Assembly (NCBI GenBank): GCA_009649675.1
Contig: WJPL01000003.1
Coordinates: 737,199-801,198, forward strand
Length of the DNA stretch: 64,000 bases
Direction: 5' to 3'
Source: Alphaproteobacteria bacterium HT1-32
Lineage (GTDB): Bacteria > Pseudomonadota > Alphaproteobacteria > Rhodospirillales > HT1-32
The notes under the pieces were generated by a model. It was given only the letters and a program-made list of their open reading frames with translations, did not search any database and had not been told where the DNA came from. Positions 50,796 through 60,794 of the stretch are shown piece by piece (position 1 is the first letter of the stretch; every line of letters starts with the position of its first letter). A program made the translations under genes and the position numbers.

Positions 50796-52376
50796 ATGGC
50801 GACACGCAGCAACCGGCCCGTTATTCTCGTCTATCCGGATACTGATCTGGAGATGCCCGGCACCTATGCACTGCCGCTGAGCGTGCTTGCCGTCGCCTCC
50901 GCGCTGTACCGCGATTATGAAGTGGTCATCTTTGACCAGCGAACTGACCCGGAATCCAAATACAGCGATGCCCTGCAACGCAATCCGATCGCGGTTGGCA
51001 TCTCGACCATGACCGGTACGCAACTGATTCACAGCATGCGGTTTGCCGGCATGGCAAAGGATCTCGGCATCCCCACCATCTGGGGTAACTGGCATCCGAC
51101 CCTGCTGCCGGAACAGACCGCCGCTCACCCGCTTGTCGATTACGTCATCACTCATGAGGGCGAGGAGACATTTGCGCATCTGATCCGCGAAATCGAAGCG
51201 CATGGCAGCGTTGATCAGAAAATATGGCGCGGTGTTGTAGAGGACTGGAACAGCCTGCCGCCGGTTCCCTATCATCTCGTTGATTGCGAACAATATCTGT
51301 TCAATGCCCAGTTTCCCCATGCCCGGGTGCTGCCCTTTACCTTCAGCCGGGGATGCCCGTTCCAGTGCGCCTATTGTGCGACCGGCAACATGCTGTCGAA
51401 ATGGCGACCGCTGGCCGTGCAAAGTGCTGTTGAGCGGATGATGGAACTGGTCGAGCGGCATGATCTCGACATGATCAAGTTCACGGACGAAAACATTACC
51501 ACTAACAAGAAGGTGTTCGCTCCTCTGGCAGAGGAAATCGGTGGCCGCTTTGGCTGGATGATCCAGAGCCGGCTGGACTGCATCGACCGGGTCGATCTGG
51601 ACATGCTGGAACGTAACGGTCTCCGGCTGCTCTCGGCCGGGCTTGAATCCGGCTCACCCCGCATTCTGAAGCTGATCAAGAAGAAGGAAACGCTGGAGAC
51701 CTATCACGAGGTCAACCGCAAGCTGGGCCAGACAGGTATCCGCTGTACCTATAACTTCATGATGGCCTTCCCCGGTGAGACCTGGGAAGACATGATGATG
51801 ACGGTCGATCTGGGACTGCGCATGATCGATGACAATCCCAATGCCTTCCTGAACCCCTATTACACCTTTGTCCCTTATCCGGGCTGCAATCTGTCCGAAC
51901 AGTTCGAACATCTGCTGCCGCAGGATCTGGAGGGCTGGGCACAGTTTGACCGCTTCAATGCGCAGACGCCCTTCAGCCAGGAATTCCAGTTCGAAATATC
52001 CAACATCGCCTTCTCCTCGAAATATGTCGGACGCAGGTTCCTGAAGAAATTCCCCGGCAACGACAAGGTCGCAGACCTGACCGACCGCATGACATGGGAA
52101 TGGCGGCGAAAGAACTTTACCGGCGATGTCTGGCACCGTTATCGCGAGGAAAACGCCCAGCTGATGAAAGACCTGTTTGGCGACTTTGCCTTCGATGCTG
52201 TCATCAAGGATCGCCAGAAGGTCACGAACAGCGACCATGACATGCAGAAATTTGCCGAACGGAAAGAGCCGGATGGCAAACTGCCTTACGCTGCCGCAGC
52301 TGTCCGCCCGCGGGAGCGGAACACAACCCGCCACGGAACATCTGCTTTCGTGAATGTCGGCTCCGCCGATTACTGA
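50796..52376 (+). CDS. B12-binding-type radical SAM protein
   Basis: A 526-residue protein. The first 130 residues resemble a cobalamin-binding Rossmann domain (VILVYPDTDLEMPGTYALPL, GIPTIWGNWHPTLLPEQT, DYVITHEGEETFAHLI). I do not see the DxHxxG cobalamin ligand motif. The radical SAM cluster is C187-x3-C191-x2-C194 in CPFQCAYC, followed by IKFTDENITTNKKVFAPLAE and GLRLLSAGLESGSPRILKLI. Such enzymes methylate or rearrange unactivated carbons. It overlaps the next gene by 23 bases. Third radical SAM gene of the island. Confidence 0.85.
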   Translation: MATRSNRPVILVYPDTDLEMPGTYALPLSVLAVASALYRDYEVVIFDQRTDPESKYSDALQRNPIAVGISTMTGTQLIHSMRFAGMAKDLGIPTIWGNWHPTLLPEQTAAHPLVDYVITHEGEETFAHLIREIEAHGSVDQKIWRGVVEDWNSLPPVPYHLVDCEQYLFNAQFPHARVLPFTFSRGCPFQCAYCATGNMLSKWRPLAVQSAVERMMELVERHDLDMIKFTDENITTNKKVFAPLAEEIGGRFGWMIQSRLDCIDRVDLDMLERNGLRLLSAGLESGSPRILKLIKKKETLETYHEVNRKLGQTGIRCTYNFMMAFPGETWEDMMMTVDLGLRMIDDNPNAFLNPYYTFVPYPGCNLSEQFEHLLPQDLEGWAQFDRFNAQTPFSQEFQFEISNIAFSSKYVGRRFLKKFPGNDKVADLTDRMTWEWRRKNFTGDVWHRYREENAQLMKDLFGDFAFDAVIKDRQKVTNSDHDMQKFAERKEPDGKLPYAAAAVRPRERNTTRHGTSAFVNVGSADY

Positions 52377-53907
52377 TTGTCTGCGTGACATGGCTTTTCG
52401 TTATCCACCGTCATCACCGCTGACCCCTGCCCAGGTTGAGGTCATGTATGACGCGCTGATTGCGCAACATCCCGTCCTGCCAACCAGCCGCGATCTGTTG
52501 TCAGACTTTCTGGAAGACATCTGCAAGCTGCTGCCGGCCGAAAATTCGGTAAAAATCAGGGCCGTTTTCGAGAAACACCTGACCATCGGCAAAGGGAATC
52601 AGGATATCGCCCCGTTGCTGGACCGGCTTTGCCAGCAACTTGAGCCGATAGGTGCCGGGCCACTGATACGCAGATATGGCCTGCGGGCGCAGTCGGAAGT
52701 CATGTCCATGGCAGCGGGCATACAGGCATCGCTCGATCAGGGACGGCAAAGCCTGCGTGTCGTATTTATTGCAACAAAACCCTATTTTCAGGTTCTGCGG
52801 GAAGCGCAGGCCTTACAGGATCAGGGCATTACCTGCGCCCTGCTCTGTCTCGACCATATTCCGGCTGCCATGCGCCCCGGATTTGACGCAGCCTTTGTCT
52901 CGGTGACCGATGGCATCCGGAACCCGACCGTCCTGACTGAAATGATCAGCCATCTCAACGTCGATATCTTTCATGTTCAGTGTTGGATGTGGAGTTACTA
53001 TCTGGCCCGCGCCACGATCGAGCGAAAGCGCAAGGCAAAGGTGGTCTGCGAGGTCTATGACTTCACCTCTGTCTATGCACCACGCAATGTTCTGGCACAG
53101 AACTGGCCCCGCGAAGTTGTCGATACCGATCTCGGAATGGAAAAATATCTCTGCCTGAATGCAGATGCCGTCATTCATCGCTATCACCCTGACATTGATG
53201 ATGAATTGCGCGAACGACATGGCGGGCTGACCAGAACCTTTCATGCCCAGCCCTGGCCCGCCGCAGACGTTACCCCCCGCAATCCGGCGAAGCTCTCTGA
53301 CAGGGATGGTATTCTCCGCATGGTCTATGCCGGAGGTATTCTGGAAAAAGAAGGCTGCCCGGCGGAACTGTTTCCGATCCGGACCATGCCGCGAACCTTC
53401 CGGTGCTTCCTGGAACAGGGATTTCATATCGACCTGCTGCATGACCCGCACCGGCCGCTGGCGACCTCTGATGGTGCCGCCGAATATCTTGCCCTCGCGG
53501 AAGAGTTTCCGGGCTTCCGTCTGGTCGACGGCGTGCCACCAGACAGGCTGCCGGAGGCACTGTCCGTCTATGACTTCGGCATCGTCGTCACTCATATCGA
53601 CCGGGATGTCCTGCAGGTTGGACCCGGCCTGATGCGGGGCGCCGTCGGCACCAAGGTCTTCGCCTATATCGAGGCCGGCATTCCGTCAGTGGTCTGCAGG
53701 GAATATGAATATACGGCCTGGCTGGTGGAGCATCACGGCCTCGGTATCGCACTGGAAACCGCAGAGCTGGAGACAGCCGGAACCCGCCTTCGGGCCCTCG
53801 ACCGTGGTGAGATTGCGGCCAGCATTCTGGCCTTCAACGAAACACACAATATGTCCCGGGAAATCCCGAAGCTGGTCAGCCTGTATCAAGAAATTACGGC
53901 CGGCTAG
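52354..53907 (+). CDS. Glycosyltransferase-like protein (GT-B fold, divergent)
   Basis: A 517-residue protein. An N-terminal helical region of about 130 residues precedes a GT-B-like part: SLRVVFIATKPYFQVLREAQ, then NVDIFHVQCWMWSYYLARAT, a central VCEVYDFTSVYAP and a C-terminal KVFAYIEAGIPSVVCREYEY that resembles the nucleotide-sugar site of GT4 enzymes, though the E-x7-E motif is weak. The start could also be the ATG at 52390. The overlap with the radical SAM gene suggests joint expression. It converges with the SDR gene, with a four-base overlap. Confidence 0.65.
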   Translation: MSAPPITDCLRDMAFRYPPSSPLTPAQVEVMYDALIAQHPVLPTSRDLLSDFLEDICKLLPAENSVKIRAVFEKHLTIGKGNQDIAPLLDRLCQQLEPIGAGPLIRRYGLRAQSEVMSMAAGIQASLDQGRQSLRVVFIATKPYFQVLREAQALQDQGITCALLCLDHIPAAMRPGFDAAFVSVTDGIRNPTVLTEMISHLNVDIFHVQCWMWSYYLARATIERKRKAKVVCEVYDFTSVYAPRNVLAQNWPREVVDTDLGMEKYLCLNADAVIHRYHPDIDDELRERHGGLTRTFHAQPWPAADVTPRNPAKLSDRDGILRMVYAGGILEKEGCPAELFPIRTMPRTFRCFLEQGFHIDLLHDPHRPLATSDGAAEYLALAEEFPGFRLVDGVPPDRLPEALSVYDFGIVVTHIDRDVLQVGPGLMRGAVGTKVFAYIEAGIPSVVCREYEYTAWLVEHHGLGIALETAELETAGTRLRALDRGEIAASILAFNETHNMSREIPKLVSLYQEITAG

Positions 53908-54644
53908 ACCAGATGCTGTCCGCCGGTGACGAAAACCTCCGTCCCCGTGACATAGCCGAAATCCTCTCCGCATAACCGAAAAATAGTGGCTGCCACATCC
54001 TCCGGGCGGCCCATCCGTTCCATCGGAATGCGCGGAATAAGTTCTTCATACTCCGGCTGGATCATTGATGTCGCAATTTCACCCGGCGCGACCGCATTGA
54101 CCCGGACATCAAGCTGAGCAAATTCCACCGCCAGCTCACGGGTCAGGGCAGACAGCCCCGCCTTCGATGTAGAATAGGCCGAGCCCGCAAAGGGATGCAC
54201 ATAATGCCCGGCAATCGAGGTAAGATTGACGATGGCTCCCTTCCCCCGTGACAGTGCCCCGGCAAATCCCCGGCACAGTTTCAGGGGAGCAAAGAAATTC
54301 AGCTCGAAAACCTCACGCCAGGCATCCAGATCGCCGTTCAGACAGCCCAGACGCTCACGATAATCCGACTTCAGCGAGAGGGCGGCATTATTGACCAGCG
54401 CATGCAGCGCCCCGTCCCCGATGATATCGTTGGCCTGCTCAATAAAATCCCGGGTGCTCTCGCGTTGCGACAGGTCGGCGACGATATGGTCTGTCCAGTT
54501 CGGGTCGGCTTTGCAATGCGGCGGAATGTCCTGCCGGGCACAGGTAATAACCCGCCAGCCTTCGTCACTGAACCGTTTGACGGTGGCGTGGCCAATACCC
54601 TGACTGGCACCGGAAAGGATCAACGTCTTGCGATCATCATTCAT
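53904..54644 (-). CDS. Short-chain dehydrogenase/reductase (SDR)
   Basis: A 246-residue classical SDR. The cofactor loop is ILSGASQGIGHATVKRF, NNAALS follows, the catalytic serine is in NLTSIAG, and tyrosine and lysine stand in SAYSTSKAGLSALTREL. The end YVTGTEVFVTGGQHLV is standard. The substrate is not evident. The ATG at 54644 is chosen because it is nine codons before the cofactor strand; a longer frame to 54812 crosses the start of the divergent SRAP gene. The gap to that gene (50 bases) must hold both starts. Confidence 0.88.
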   Translation of the reverse strand: MNDDRKTLILSGASQGIGHATVKRFSDEGWRVITCARQDIPPHCKADPNWTDHIVADLSQRESTRDFIEQANDIIGDGALHALVNNAALSLKSDYRERLGCLNGDLDAWREVFELNFFAPLKLCRGFAGALSRGKGAIVNLTSIAGHYVHPFAGSAYSTSKAGLSALTRELAVEFAQLDVRVNAVAPGEIATSMIQPEYEELIPRIPMERMGRPEDVAATIFRLCGEDFGYVTGTEVFVTGGQHLV

Positions 54645-54694
54645 GGCGCGGATTATGCTGTCCGAGCGGCGAATAACCAACGGGAAAAAACGCG

Positions 54695-55273
54695 GTGTGT
54701 GCGCGCTACGAGAATAAGACAAAACCAGAGAAACTGATCGAGCTGTTTGATCTTGCGACGCTTCCGTCCTCAAACTTTCCCGATGGTGATATCCGTCCGA
54801 CAGACCGGGCAATTCTGGTCACCGGAAAAGGTGCCACCGTTCAGCCCTGGGGAATTCCCTCCCCGTGGGATGCAAAACCGCTGATCAATGCCCGCAGTGA
54901 AACCCTGACTGAGAAGCAGACCTTTCGCCCTCTCCTGCAGCAGCGCTGTCTGGTTCCGGCAACTGCCTATTACGAATGGCGCAAGCTCGGCAGCCAGAGA
55001 CTGAAAAACCGGATCGAACGCCTTGATGACGGAATAATGATCTTTGCCGGCCTGACGGACGGCCAGCATTTCACGATCATCACCTGCTCACCCGGACCGG
55101 ATGTTGAAGCAATTCACAACCGCATGCCGGTCATTCTTGCCCGCGACGCTGCAAATGACTGGATCGACAGCAGCAGATCATTCGATGACTGTCGCCGCAT
55201 GCTTTATCCCGCCCCCGCCCGGACCCTGCGGGCGACAGAGGAAACGCCGCAACAGACAGACCTGTTCGGCTGA
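54695..55273 (+). CDS. SRAP (HMCES/YedK-type) abasic-site DNA-protein crosslinking protein
   Basis: A 192-residue protein with all key residues of the family. C2 becomes the N-terminal catalytic cysteine after methionine removal (MCARY), and N65 stands in INARSET. E94 lies in PATAYYEW and H141 in IHNRMPVIL. These proteins form a thiazolidine link to abasic sites in single-stranded DNA and protect them. The start is GTG at 54695, fixed by the need for cysteine at position 2. The protein is shorter than the enteric YedK. Confidence 0.9.
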   Translation: MCARYENKTKPEKLIELFDLATLPSSNFPDGDIRPTDRAILVTGKGATVQPWGIPSPWDAKPLINARSETLTEKQTFRPLLQQRCLVPATAYYEWRKLGSQRLKNRIERLDDGIMIFAGLTDGQHFTIITCSPGPDVEAIHNRMPVILARDAANDWIDSSRSFDDCRRMLYPAPARTLRATEETPQQTDLFG

Positions 55274-55310
55274 TACAGGCTCCCTTTCGGGTAAAACCCG
55301 CTGCAACAAA

Positions 55311-56222
55311 TCAGGAAGGGTCCGGCTTCAGGTCGGGATGGGTCTCGTCAAATCCGGCAGGGTCTTCGTGAATGATCACCTCCGCATTCGGAAAGGCTTT
55401 GATCAGCCGCGCCTCGACTTCCTCGGACACACCATGCGCGTAAAGCAGCGGCATATGCGGGTCGAGGTCCAGATGCATCTGGATAAAGATATCAGGACCG
55501 GACGATCTGGTGCGCAGGTCATGAACCCCCTGCACATCCTCGTTTTCCAGCACCAGCGAGATAATACGCTCCCGGTCTTCATCGGGAAGTTCCCGGTCCA
55601 TCAGTATATCCAGCGAAGACTGGGAGATTTCCCATGCGCCACGCAGAATATAGACGGAGATCAGCAGGGCGATGATCGGATCAGCAAGCGGCTGCGACCA
55701 GAAGGTGCTGATCGCAATGGCAACAACCACCCCGATATTCACCAGCACATCAGCCCGGTAATGCAGCGAATCAGCACTGATCGCGACCGATTTTGTACGA
55801 CGAACCACATACATCTGGAACGCAACCAGAGCCACGGTCACGACGATGGAAAAACCCATGACCGATAATCCGACCGTCCCGCGCAATACCGGGATCGGGT
55901 CAAACAGCCGGCTGATGCCTTCGATAACCAGAAACGCAGCAGACCCGGCAATAAACGCCGCCTGCGCAAGACCAGCCAGCGCCTCCGCCTTGCCGTGGCC
56001 AAACCTGTGTTCCTTGTCCGCCGGCTGCAACGCATGGCGGACAGCAATCAGGTTCACCAGTGACGCCCCGGCATCCAGAATCGAATCCAGCAGGGTCGAC
56101 AGCAGACTGACTGAACCGGTCATCCGCCAGGCAACGAATTTCGCACCGATAAGTATGACCGCCACGGCAACCGACGCATAGGTTGCCGCCCGGATCAGAC
56201 GATGGTCAGGATTTGTCGTCAC
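55311..56222 (-). CDS. Cation diffusion facilitator, FieF-like
   Basis: A 303-residue transporter with six membrane helices. The metal site residues are visible in [20 protein letters not shown] (D-x3-D) and [17 protein letters not shown] (H-x3-D). [17 protein letters not shown] follows helix two. The C-terminal cytoplasmic domain has [20 protein letters not shown]. It exports Fe(II), Zn(II) or a similar ion by proton exchange. The start is a GTG at 56222 that overlaps the pdxH stop (GTGA), so the two are co-translated. Confidence 0.9.
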   Translation of the reverse strand: MTTNPDHRLIRAATYASVAVAVILIGAKFVAWRMTGSVSLLSTLLDSILDAGASLVNLIAVRHALQPADKEHRFGHGKAEALAGLAQAAFIAGSAAFLVIEGISRLFDPIPVLRGTVGLSVMGFSIVVTVALVAFQMYVVRRTKSVAISADSLHYRADVLVNIGVVVAIAISTFWSQPLADPIIALLISVYILRGAWEISQSSLDILMDRELPDEDRERIISLVLENEDVQGVHDLRTRSSGPDIFIQMHLDLDPHMPLLYAHGVSEEVEARLIKAFPNAEVIIHEDPAGFDETHPDLKPDPS

Positions 56223-56809
56223 GGATACAGACGTTCCGTGGTCCAGCCACTGCCTTCCGGGGAGAAAATCACCCGTTCATGCAGACGGAATTTACGATCC
56301 TGCCAGAATTCAAACCGCTGCGGAACCAGACGAAACCCGGACCAGAAGTCCGGACGCGGGATTTCCCCGACACCGAACTTCGCCGTATATTCCGCGACCC
56401 GCTTTTCCAGTGCCATTGCTCCCTCAAGCGGCCGGGACTGCCGGGATGCCCAGGCGCCAATCCGGCTGCCCCGCGCACGGGATGCATAATACTCATCCGC
56501 CTCGGCATTCGAGACCGCTTCAACCGGCCCCTCGATTCGAATCTGCCGGCGGAGGGATTTCCAGTGAAACAGCAGGGATGCCCGCGGGTTTTCTGCCAGT
56601 TCCCCGCCCTTCCGGCTCTCCAGATTGGTATAGAATACGAACCCCCGCGTATCCTGCCCTTTCAGCAGCACCATGCGGACAGACGGAAACCCGTCTTTAG
56701 TCGCCGTTGCCAGCGCCATCGCATTCGGATCATTGACCTCGCTTTCCTCGGCTTCTGTCAGCCAGCTGGCGAAACGGTCGAACGGTTCGGCGAAATCGAA
56801 GTTTTCCAT
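56219..56809 (-). CDS. pdxH: Pyridoxamine/pyridoxine 5'-phosphate oxidase
   Basis: A 196-residue enzyme. FMN-binding blocks are visible in [12 protein letters not shown] and [20 protein letters not shown] with [18 protein letters not shown] and the C-terminal signature [20 protein letters not shown] are diagnostic. It makes pyridoxal 5'-phosphate in the cytoplasm, which the DegT-type aminotransferase in this window would use. It is the first gene of a pair with the cation transporter. Confidence 0.94.
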   Translation of the reverse strand: MENFDFAEPFDRFASWLTEAEESEVNDPNAMALATATKDGFPSVRMVLLKGQDTRGFVFYTNLESRKGGELAENPRASLLFHWKSLRRQIRIEGPVEAVSNAEADEYYASRARGSRIGAWASRQSRPLEGAMALEKRVAEYTAKFGVGEIPRPDFWSGFRLVPQRFEFWQDRKFRLHERVIFSPEGSGWTTERLYP

Positions 56810-56950
56810 AGGTCGTGATCCTGCTCACAGAGTCCGGGATAGCCCTGACATATAGTCACCATAAATGAGTGCAACAGTTATTCCATTCAGATGGGAACAA
56901 ATCACCTTCTGGCGGCGTTTGCCCGATTAGATAACAACAAGGATTATACC

Positions 56951-57433
56951 ATGATATCCAGGACCATCATCGCAACAGCACTGGCTGGCGGATTGTTGCT
57001 GGCCGGCTGTACCCAGAATACCGGGAACAAGGAAGTTGGTGGCACCCTGCTGGGCGCAGGCCTTGGCGGCCTTGCAGGCGCACAATTCGGCGGCGGCACC
57101 GGCAAACTGGCGGCAACAGCCGTAGGCGTGCTTGCCGGGGCATGGCTGGGTAACGAAGTCGGCAAGTCACTGGACCGGGCCGACAGGCTGGCTATGCACA
57201 ACACCACCCAGAACACGCTGGAATCGAAACCGTCAGGTACGACATCAAGCTGGAGCAACCCGGACACCGGTCACAGCGGCACGGTGACGCCACAGCCCTA
57301 TTACACCAATTCAAACAATCAGTATTGCCGTCCCTATACGCAAACCGTCACGATTGATGGCCGGACGGAGAAGCTGCATGGCACGGCCTGCCGTAATGCC
57401 CGGGGTGAATGGGAACCAGCCGCTTCCGGCTGA
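56951..57433 (+). CDS. 17-kDa surface antigen-like outer-membrane lipoprotein
   Basis: A 160-residue lipoprotein: signal peptide with lipobox LLAGC. A glycine-zipper stretch follows (GGTLLGAGLGGLAGAQFGGG, then VGVLAGAWLGNEVGKSLDRA), and a C-terminal domain ends YCRPYTQTVTIDGRTEKLHG with TACRNARGEWE. This is the layout of the Rickettsia 17-kDa antigen family. It sits in the outer membrane; its job is unclear. The ATG at 56951 gives a compact signal peptide; the upstream frame to 56891 is not needed. Confidence 0.85.
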   Translation: MISRTIIATALAGGLLLAGCTQNTGNKEVGGTLLGAGLGGLAGAQFGGGTGKLAATAVGVLAGAWLGNEVGKSLDRADRLAMHNTTQNTLESKPSGTTSSWSNPDTGHSGTVTPQPYYTNSNNQYCRPYTQTVTIDGRTEKLHGTACRNARGEWEPAASG

Positions 57434-57440
57434 TCCCTCG

Positions 57441-58745
57441 TCATTCTGCGGCGGTTGCCGGTCTTGCAACCTGATCGCGGGCGGACAGAAAGTCCGCGAT
57501 GGGCTGTTTCAGCAACGCCTTGTGGCTGTCATCAAGCCCCGCGCAAAGCCTGTCAAGCTGCCGGGTCCAGACGGAACGATCTTCCTCGCTGGTCTCGGCA
57601 GCATGAATCCCGCAGCCGAAGGCCTCATACAGATCATATAATGTGGCCGCCCGCAGATCGCGCGACAGCACCCATTTCTCATCTGCGGTCTGCTCAATGA
57701 AACCGGCTTCATAGAGTTCCTCGATAGCACTATGAAACTGGTCCTCTCCACGACCGGCAGCGGCAATCAGCTGATCCTGATTCAGGGTGCCGGCTGACTG
57801 GCTGTCTTCCAGCAGTGCAGACAGGACAGCAAGCGCCCGGTCCAGCCGTTTGCGCGGATCCGTTGCTGTCGTCGGATCATATTTGCGATCAGCCATCCAG
57901 TCCGGCAAGGCCGCGGTCAGCAAGGCTCCGAACAGAACCACCGTCCAGGACACATACATCCAAACCAGGAAAATCGGCACCGTTGCCATGGCACCGTAAA
58001 TCGTCGAATAAGTCCCGCCGCCGATGACCACAGAGGTAAAACCCGTTTTCAGCAGTTCGAACATCGTCGCCGCGACCAGCGCCCCCACCGCCGCATGGCG
58101 CAGTTTCACCGGACGGTTCGGCATAAAGACATACATGATGGCAAAGCCGGCAGCCGACAGAATCACCGGCACCAGATCACGGACCAGTGCCGTCAGACCG
58201 GAAGCGACTTCCTGATCCAGCACCTGTGCCAGTGCATAGAAATAGCTGGAGAGCGAAAACGACGCGCCCATCAGCAGCGGCCCCATGGTCAGCACCGCCC
58301 AGAACACCAGCAGACGTCCGACGAAGGGGCGCTTCTTTTCAACCCGGAAGATCGTATTCAGCGCATCTTCGATGGTTGCCAGCAACATCACCGCTGTCGC
58401 TGCCAGGCCAACAATACCAATCGCTGTAAGCCCTGCCGTATTGCGAATGAAGGTCTGGATATAATCGGTCAGCGCCTCGCCCGTATTCGGCGCGAAATTC
58501 TCAAAGATCAGGGTCTGAATGCCATCCCGTGCCTCATTGAAAACCGGAAAAGCAGAGAGAATCGACAGGCTGATGGCCAGCATCGGCACCAGTGCCAGCA
58601 ATGATGTGTAGCTGAGCGATGCCGCAATCCGCAGGCATTTGTCGCTGGAGAAGCGGCTGGCAATATACTTCAGCAGAGACCCGGCAGGCCTGAACAACAT
58701 CAGCAGCGGCAGCAAACGCGCCAATAACTCGTCAAAACTGATCAT
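57441..58745 (-). CDS. YihY/BrkB family inner-membrane protein
   Basis: A 434-residue protein. The family core has six membrane helices: RIAASLSYTSLLALVPMLAI, then a GLAATAVMLLATIEDALNTI block, VFWAVLTMGPLLMGASFSLS, LRHAAVGALVAATMFELLKT and TYSTIYGAMATVPIFLVWMY. A cytoplasmic C-terminal domain of about 140 residues includes a winged-helix-like part (LNQDQLIAAAGRGEDQFHSA). Function is unproven; the old ribonuclease BN name for E. coli YihY is wrong. It is convergent with the lipoprotein gene (seven bases between stops). Confidence 0.88.
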   Translation of the reverse strand: MISFDELLARLLPLLMLFRPAGSLLKYIASRFSSDKCLRIAASLSYTSLLALVPMLAISLSILSAFPVFNEARDGIQTLIFENFAPNTGEALTDYIQTFIRNTAGLTAIGIVGLAATAVMLLATIEDALNTIFRVEKKRPFVGRLLVFWAVLTMGPLLMGASFSLSSYFYALAQVLDQEVASGLTALVRDLVPVILSAAGFAIMYVFMPNRPVKLRHAAVGALVAATMFELLKTGFTSVVIGGGTYSTIYGAMATVPIFLVWMYVSWTVVLFGALLTAALPDWMADRKYDPTTATDPRKRLDRALAVLSALLEDSQSAGTLNQDQLIAAAGRGEDQFHSAIEELYEAGFIEQTADEKWVLSRDLRAATLYDLYEAFGCGIHAAETSEEDRSVWTRQLDRLCAGLDDSHKALLKQPIADFLSARDQVARPATAAE

Positions 58746-58883
58746 TGCTCATCGTCCTCCGGATCCACACAGACGGATCATAACGAAGTTTCGCACATCC
58801 GCGAAGGCTTCACACGATTGCGCCAGCGACAATGTGTTGTAGGATGCGCAACTCAGCAGATAACGCAAGTTCAGGTGGTTTCG

Positions 58884-59696
58884 ATGGCGGCAGTACAGGG
58901 TTTGATGGCAGGTAAGCGCGGACTCGTGATGGGTGTTGCGAACAAGCAGTCTATCGCCTGGGGCATTTCACAGGCGCTGGCCGACCAGGGTGCCGAGCTG
59001 GCCTTCACCTTTCAGGGCCCGGCCCTTGAGAAGCGTGTCCGCCCGCTGGCAGAGTCAATCGGCTCGACCACAGTATTGCCCTGTGATGTCACCGACGACG
59101 CTTCCGTTGATCAGGTCTTTGATGATCTGCGCCGCAGCTGGGGTGGTATCGACTTTCTGGTCCACGCCATCGCCTATTCCGACAAGGACCAGCTGAAGGG
59201 CAAATATGTCGATACCACGGCTGAGAATTTTGCCCGGACCATGGATATCTCCTGCTATTCCTTCACCACCATTGCCCGGCGCGCAGCCGAACTGATGGCC
59301 AGCGGTGGCTCGATGCTGACCCTGACCTATTACGGCGCGGAACGGGTGATGCCGCATTACAATGTCATGGGTGTCGCCAAGGCGGCTCTGGAAGCCAGCG
59401 TGCGCTATCTTGCCGCCGATCTCGGCGAACAGAATGTCCGGGTCAACGCCCTGTCTGCCGGACCTATCAAGACGCTGGCCGCATCCGGTATTGGTGATTT
59501 CCGCTATATCCTGAAATGGAACGAGCTGAACTCACCGCTGAAACGCAACGTGACGCTGGAAGATATCGGTGGCTCGGCGCTCTATCTGCTCAGTGATCTG
59601 TCGACCGGTGTCACCGGTGAACTGCATCATGTAGACAGCGGTTATCATGTCGTCGGCATGAAAGCCGTTGATGCACCGGATATTGCGACGGTCTGA
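58884..59696 (+). CDS. fabI: Enoyl-[acyl-carrier-protein] reductase (NADH)
   Basis: A 270-residue divergent SDR. GLVMGVANKQSIAWGISQAL is the FabI cofactor loop, and LTYYGAERVMPHYNVMGVAK holds the catalytic tyrosine (Y-x6-K). NALSAGPIKTLAASGIGDF is the substrate-side signature. It reduces trans-2-enoyl-ACP in type II fatty-acid synthesis. The ATG at 58884 is chosen although the frame extends upstream to 58818, because the family starts within a few residues of KRGLVMG. It precedes aroC by nine bases, probably in one operon. Confidence 0.94.
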   Translation: MAAVQGLMAGKRGLVMGVANKQSIAWGISQALADQGAELAFTFQGPALEKRVRPLAESIGSTTVLPCDVTDDASVDQVFDDLRRSWGGIDFLVHAIAYSDKDQLKGKYVDTTAENFARTMDISCYSFTTIARRAAELMASGGSMLTLTYYGAERVMPHYNVMGVAKAALEASVRYLAADLGEQNVRVNALSAGPIKTLAASGIGDFRYILKWNELNSPLKRNVTLEDIGGSALYLLSDLSTGVTGELHHVDSGYHVVGMKAVDAPDIATV

Positions 59697-59705
59697 GGAA
59701 AGAAC

Positions 59706-60776
59706 TTGTCTGATAACAGTTTCGGACGGCTGTTCCGTTTCACGACCTGGGGTGAAAGCCACGGGCCGGCCATCGGTTGTGTCATTGATGGCTGCCCTCC
59801 GGGTATTGCCATTGAGGAATCGGAGATCCAGAAAGAACTGGAACGCCGGCGCCCCGGACAGTCCCGCTTTACAACCCAGCGCAAGGAACCGGACCAGGTC
59901 CGTATCATGTCCGGTGTTTTCGAAGGCCGGACCACCGGCACACCGCTCTCGCTGATGATCGAGAATGTCGACCAGCGGTCCAAGGACTATGGCGATATCA
60001 AGGACAAGTTCCGGCCCGGCCATGCCGACATTGCCTACTGGACAAAATACGGCATCCGCGACTACCGCGGTGGCGGACGCTCCAGCGCACGTGAAACCGC
60101 CATGCGGGTTGCCGCCGGGGCCATTGCCCGCAAGGTGCTTGGTGACAGCGTCAGCATCCGTGCCGCCCTGGTGAAAGTTGGCCCGCACGGTATCGACCGG
60201 GCAAACTGGGACTGGGATGCGGTAAACGACAACCCGCTGTTCTGCCCGGACCGTCAGGCCGCTCAGAAATGGGAAGGCTATCTCGACAGTGTCCGCAAAT
60301 CCGGCTCCAGCATCGGTGCCGTGGTTGAAGTCGTCGCCAGCGGCGTCATGCCCGGTCTGGGCGAGCCGATTTATGGCAAGCTCGATTCCGACCTCGCCGC
60401 CGCCATGATGACCATCAACGCCGTAAAGGGTGTTGAAATCGGTGCCGGTTTTGAGGCTGCGGAACTCAGTGGTGAAGAAAACGCTGATGAAATCCGCATG
60501 GTCGACGGCAAACCCGCCTTTTTGTCGAACAAGGCAGGCGGTTTGCTCGGCGGCATCTCCACCGGGCAGGATATCGTACTCCGCTTTGCCGTAAAGCCGA
60601 CCAGCTCCATCCTCGCCCCCCGCAAGACCATCGACCTCCACGGTAACGAGACAGAAATCATTACCAAGGGACGTCACGACCCCTGCGTCGGGATTCGCGC
60701 CGTACCTGTCGGCGAGGCCATGATGGCGCTGGTGCTGGCAGACCATCTGCTCCGCCATCGCGGGCAGTGCGGCTGA
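59706..60776 (+). CDS. aroC: Chorismate synthase
   Basis: A 356-residue enzyme with the family signatures: [20 protein letters not shown] at the start, [20 protein letters not shown] then [20 protein letters not shown], and [20 protein letters not shown] with a late [17 protein letters not shown]. It converts 5-enolpyruvylshikimate 3-phosphate to chorismate with reduced FMN. The start is a TTG at 59706 with GAGGAAAG before it; no closer ATG fits the conserved N terminus. Confidence 0.95.
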   Translation: MSDNSFGRLFRFTTWGESHGPAIGCVIDGCPPGIAIEESEIQKELERRRPGQSRFTTQRKEPDQVRIMSGVFEGRTTGTPLSLMIENVDQRSKDYGDIKDKFRPGHADIAYWTKYGIRDYRGGGRSSARETAMRVAAGAIARKVLGDSVSIRAALVKVGPHGIDRANWDWDAVNDNPLFCPDRQAAQKWEGYLDSVRKSGSSIGAVVEVVASGVMPGLGEPIYGKLDSDLAAAMMTINAVKGVEIGAGFEAAELSGEENADEIRMVDGKPAFLSNKAGGLLGGISTGQDIVLRFAVKPTSSILAPRKTIDLHGNETEIITKGRHDPCVGIRAVPVGEAMMALVLADHLLRHRGQCG

Positions 60777-60794
60777 TGCATCACCCCCAGTTCC

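Noticed and set aside
52813..53595. Minus-strand open frame of 260 codons
   Set aside because: It is antisense to the divergent glycosyltransferase gene, which fits the operon direction and overlaps its neighbour properly.
57441..58745. Ribonuclease BN label for the YihY-like gene
   Set aside because: That name came from an early misassignment; the protein is a six-helix membrane protein with no nuclease motif.
59532..60758. Minus-strand open frame of 408 codons opposite aroC
   Set aside because: It is antisense to chorismate synthase; long antisense frames are common opposite biased codon use and its product has no motif.
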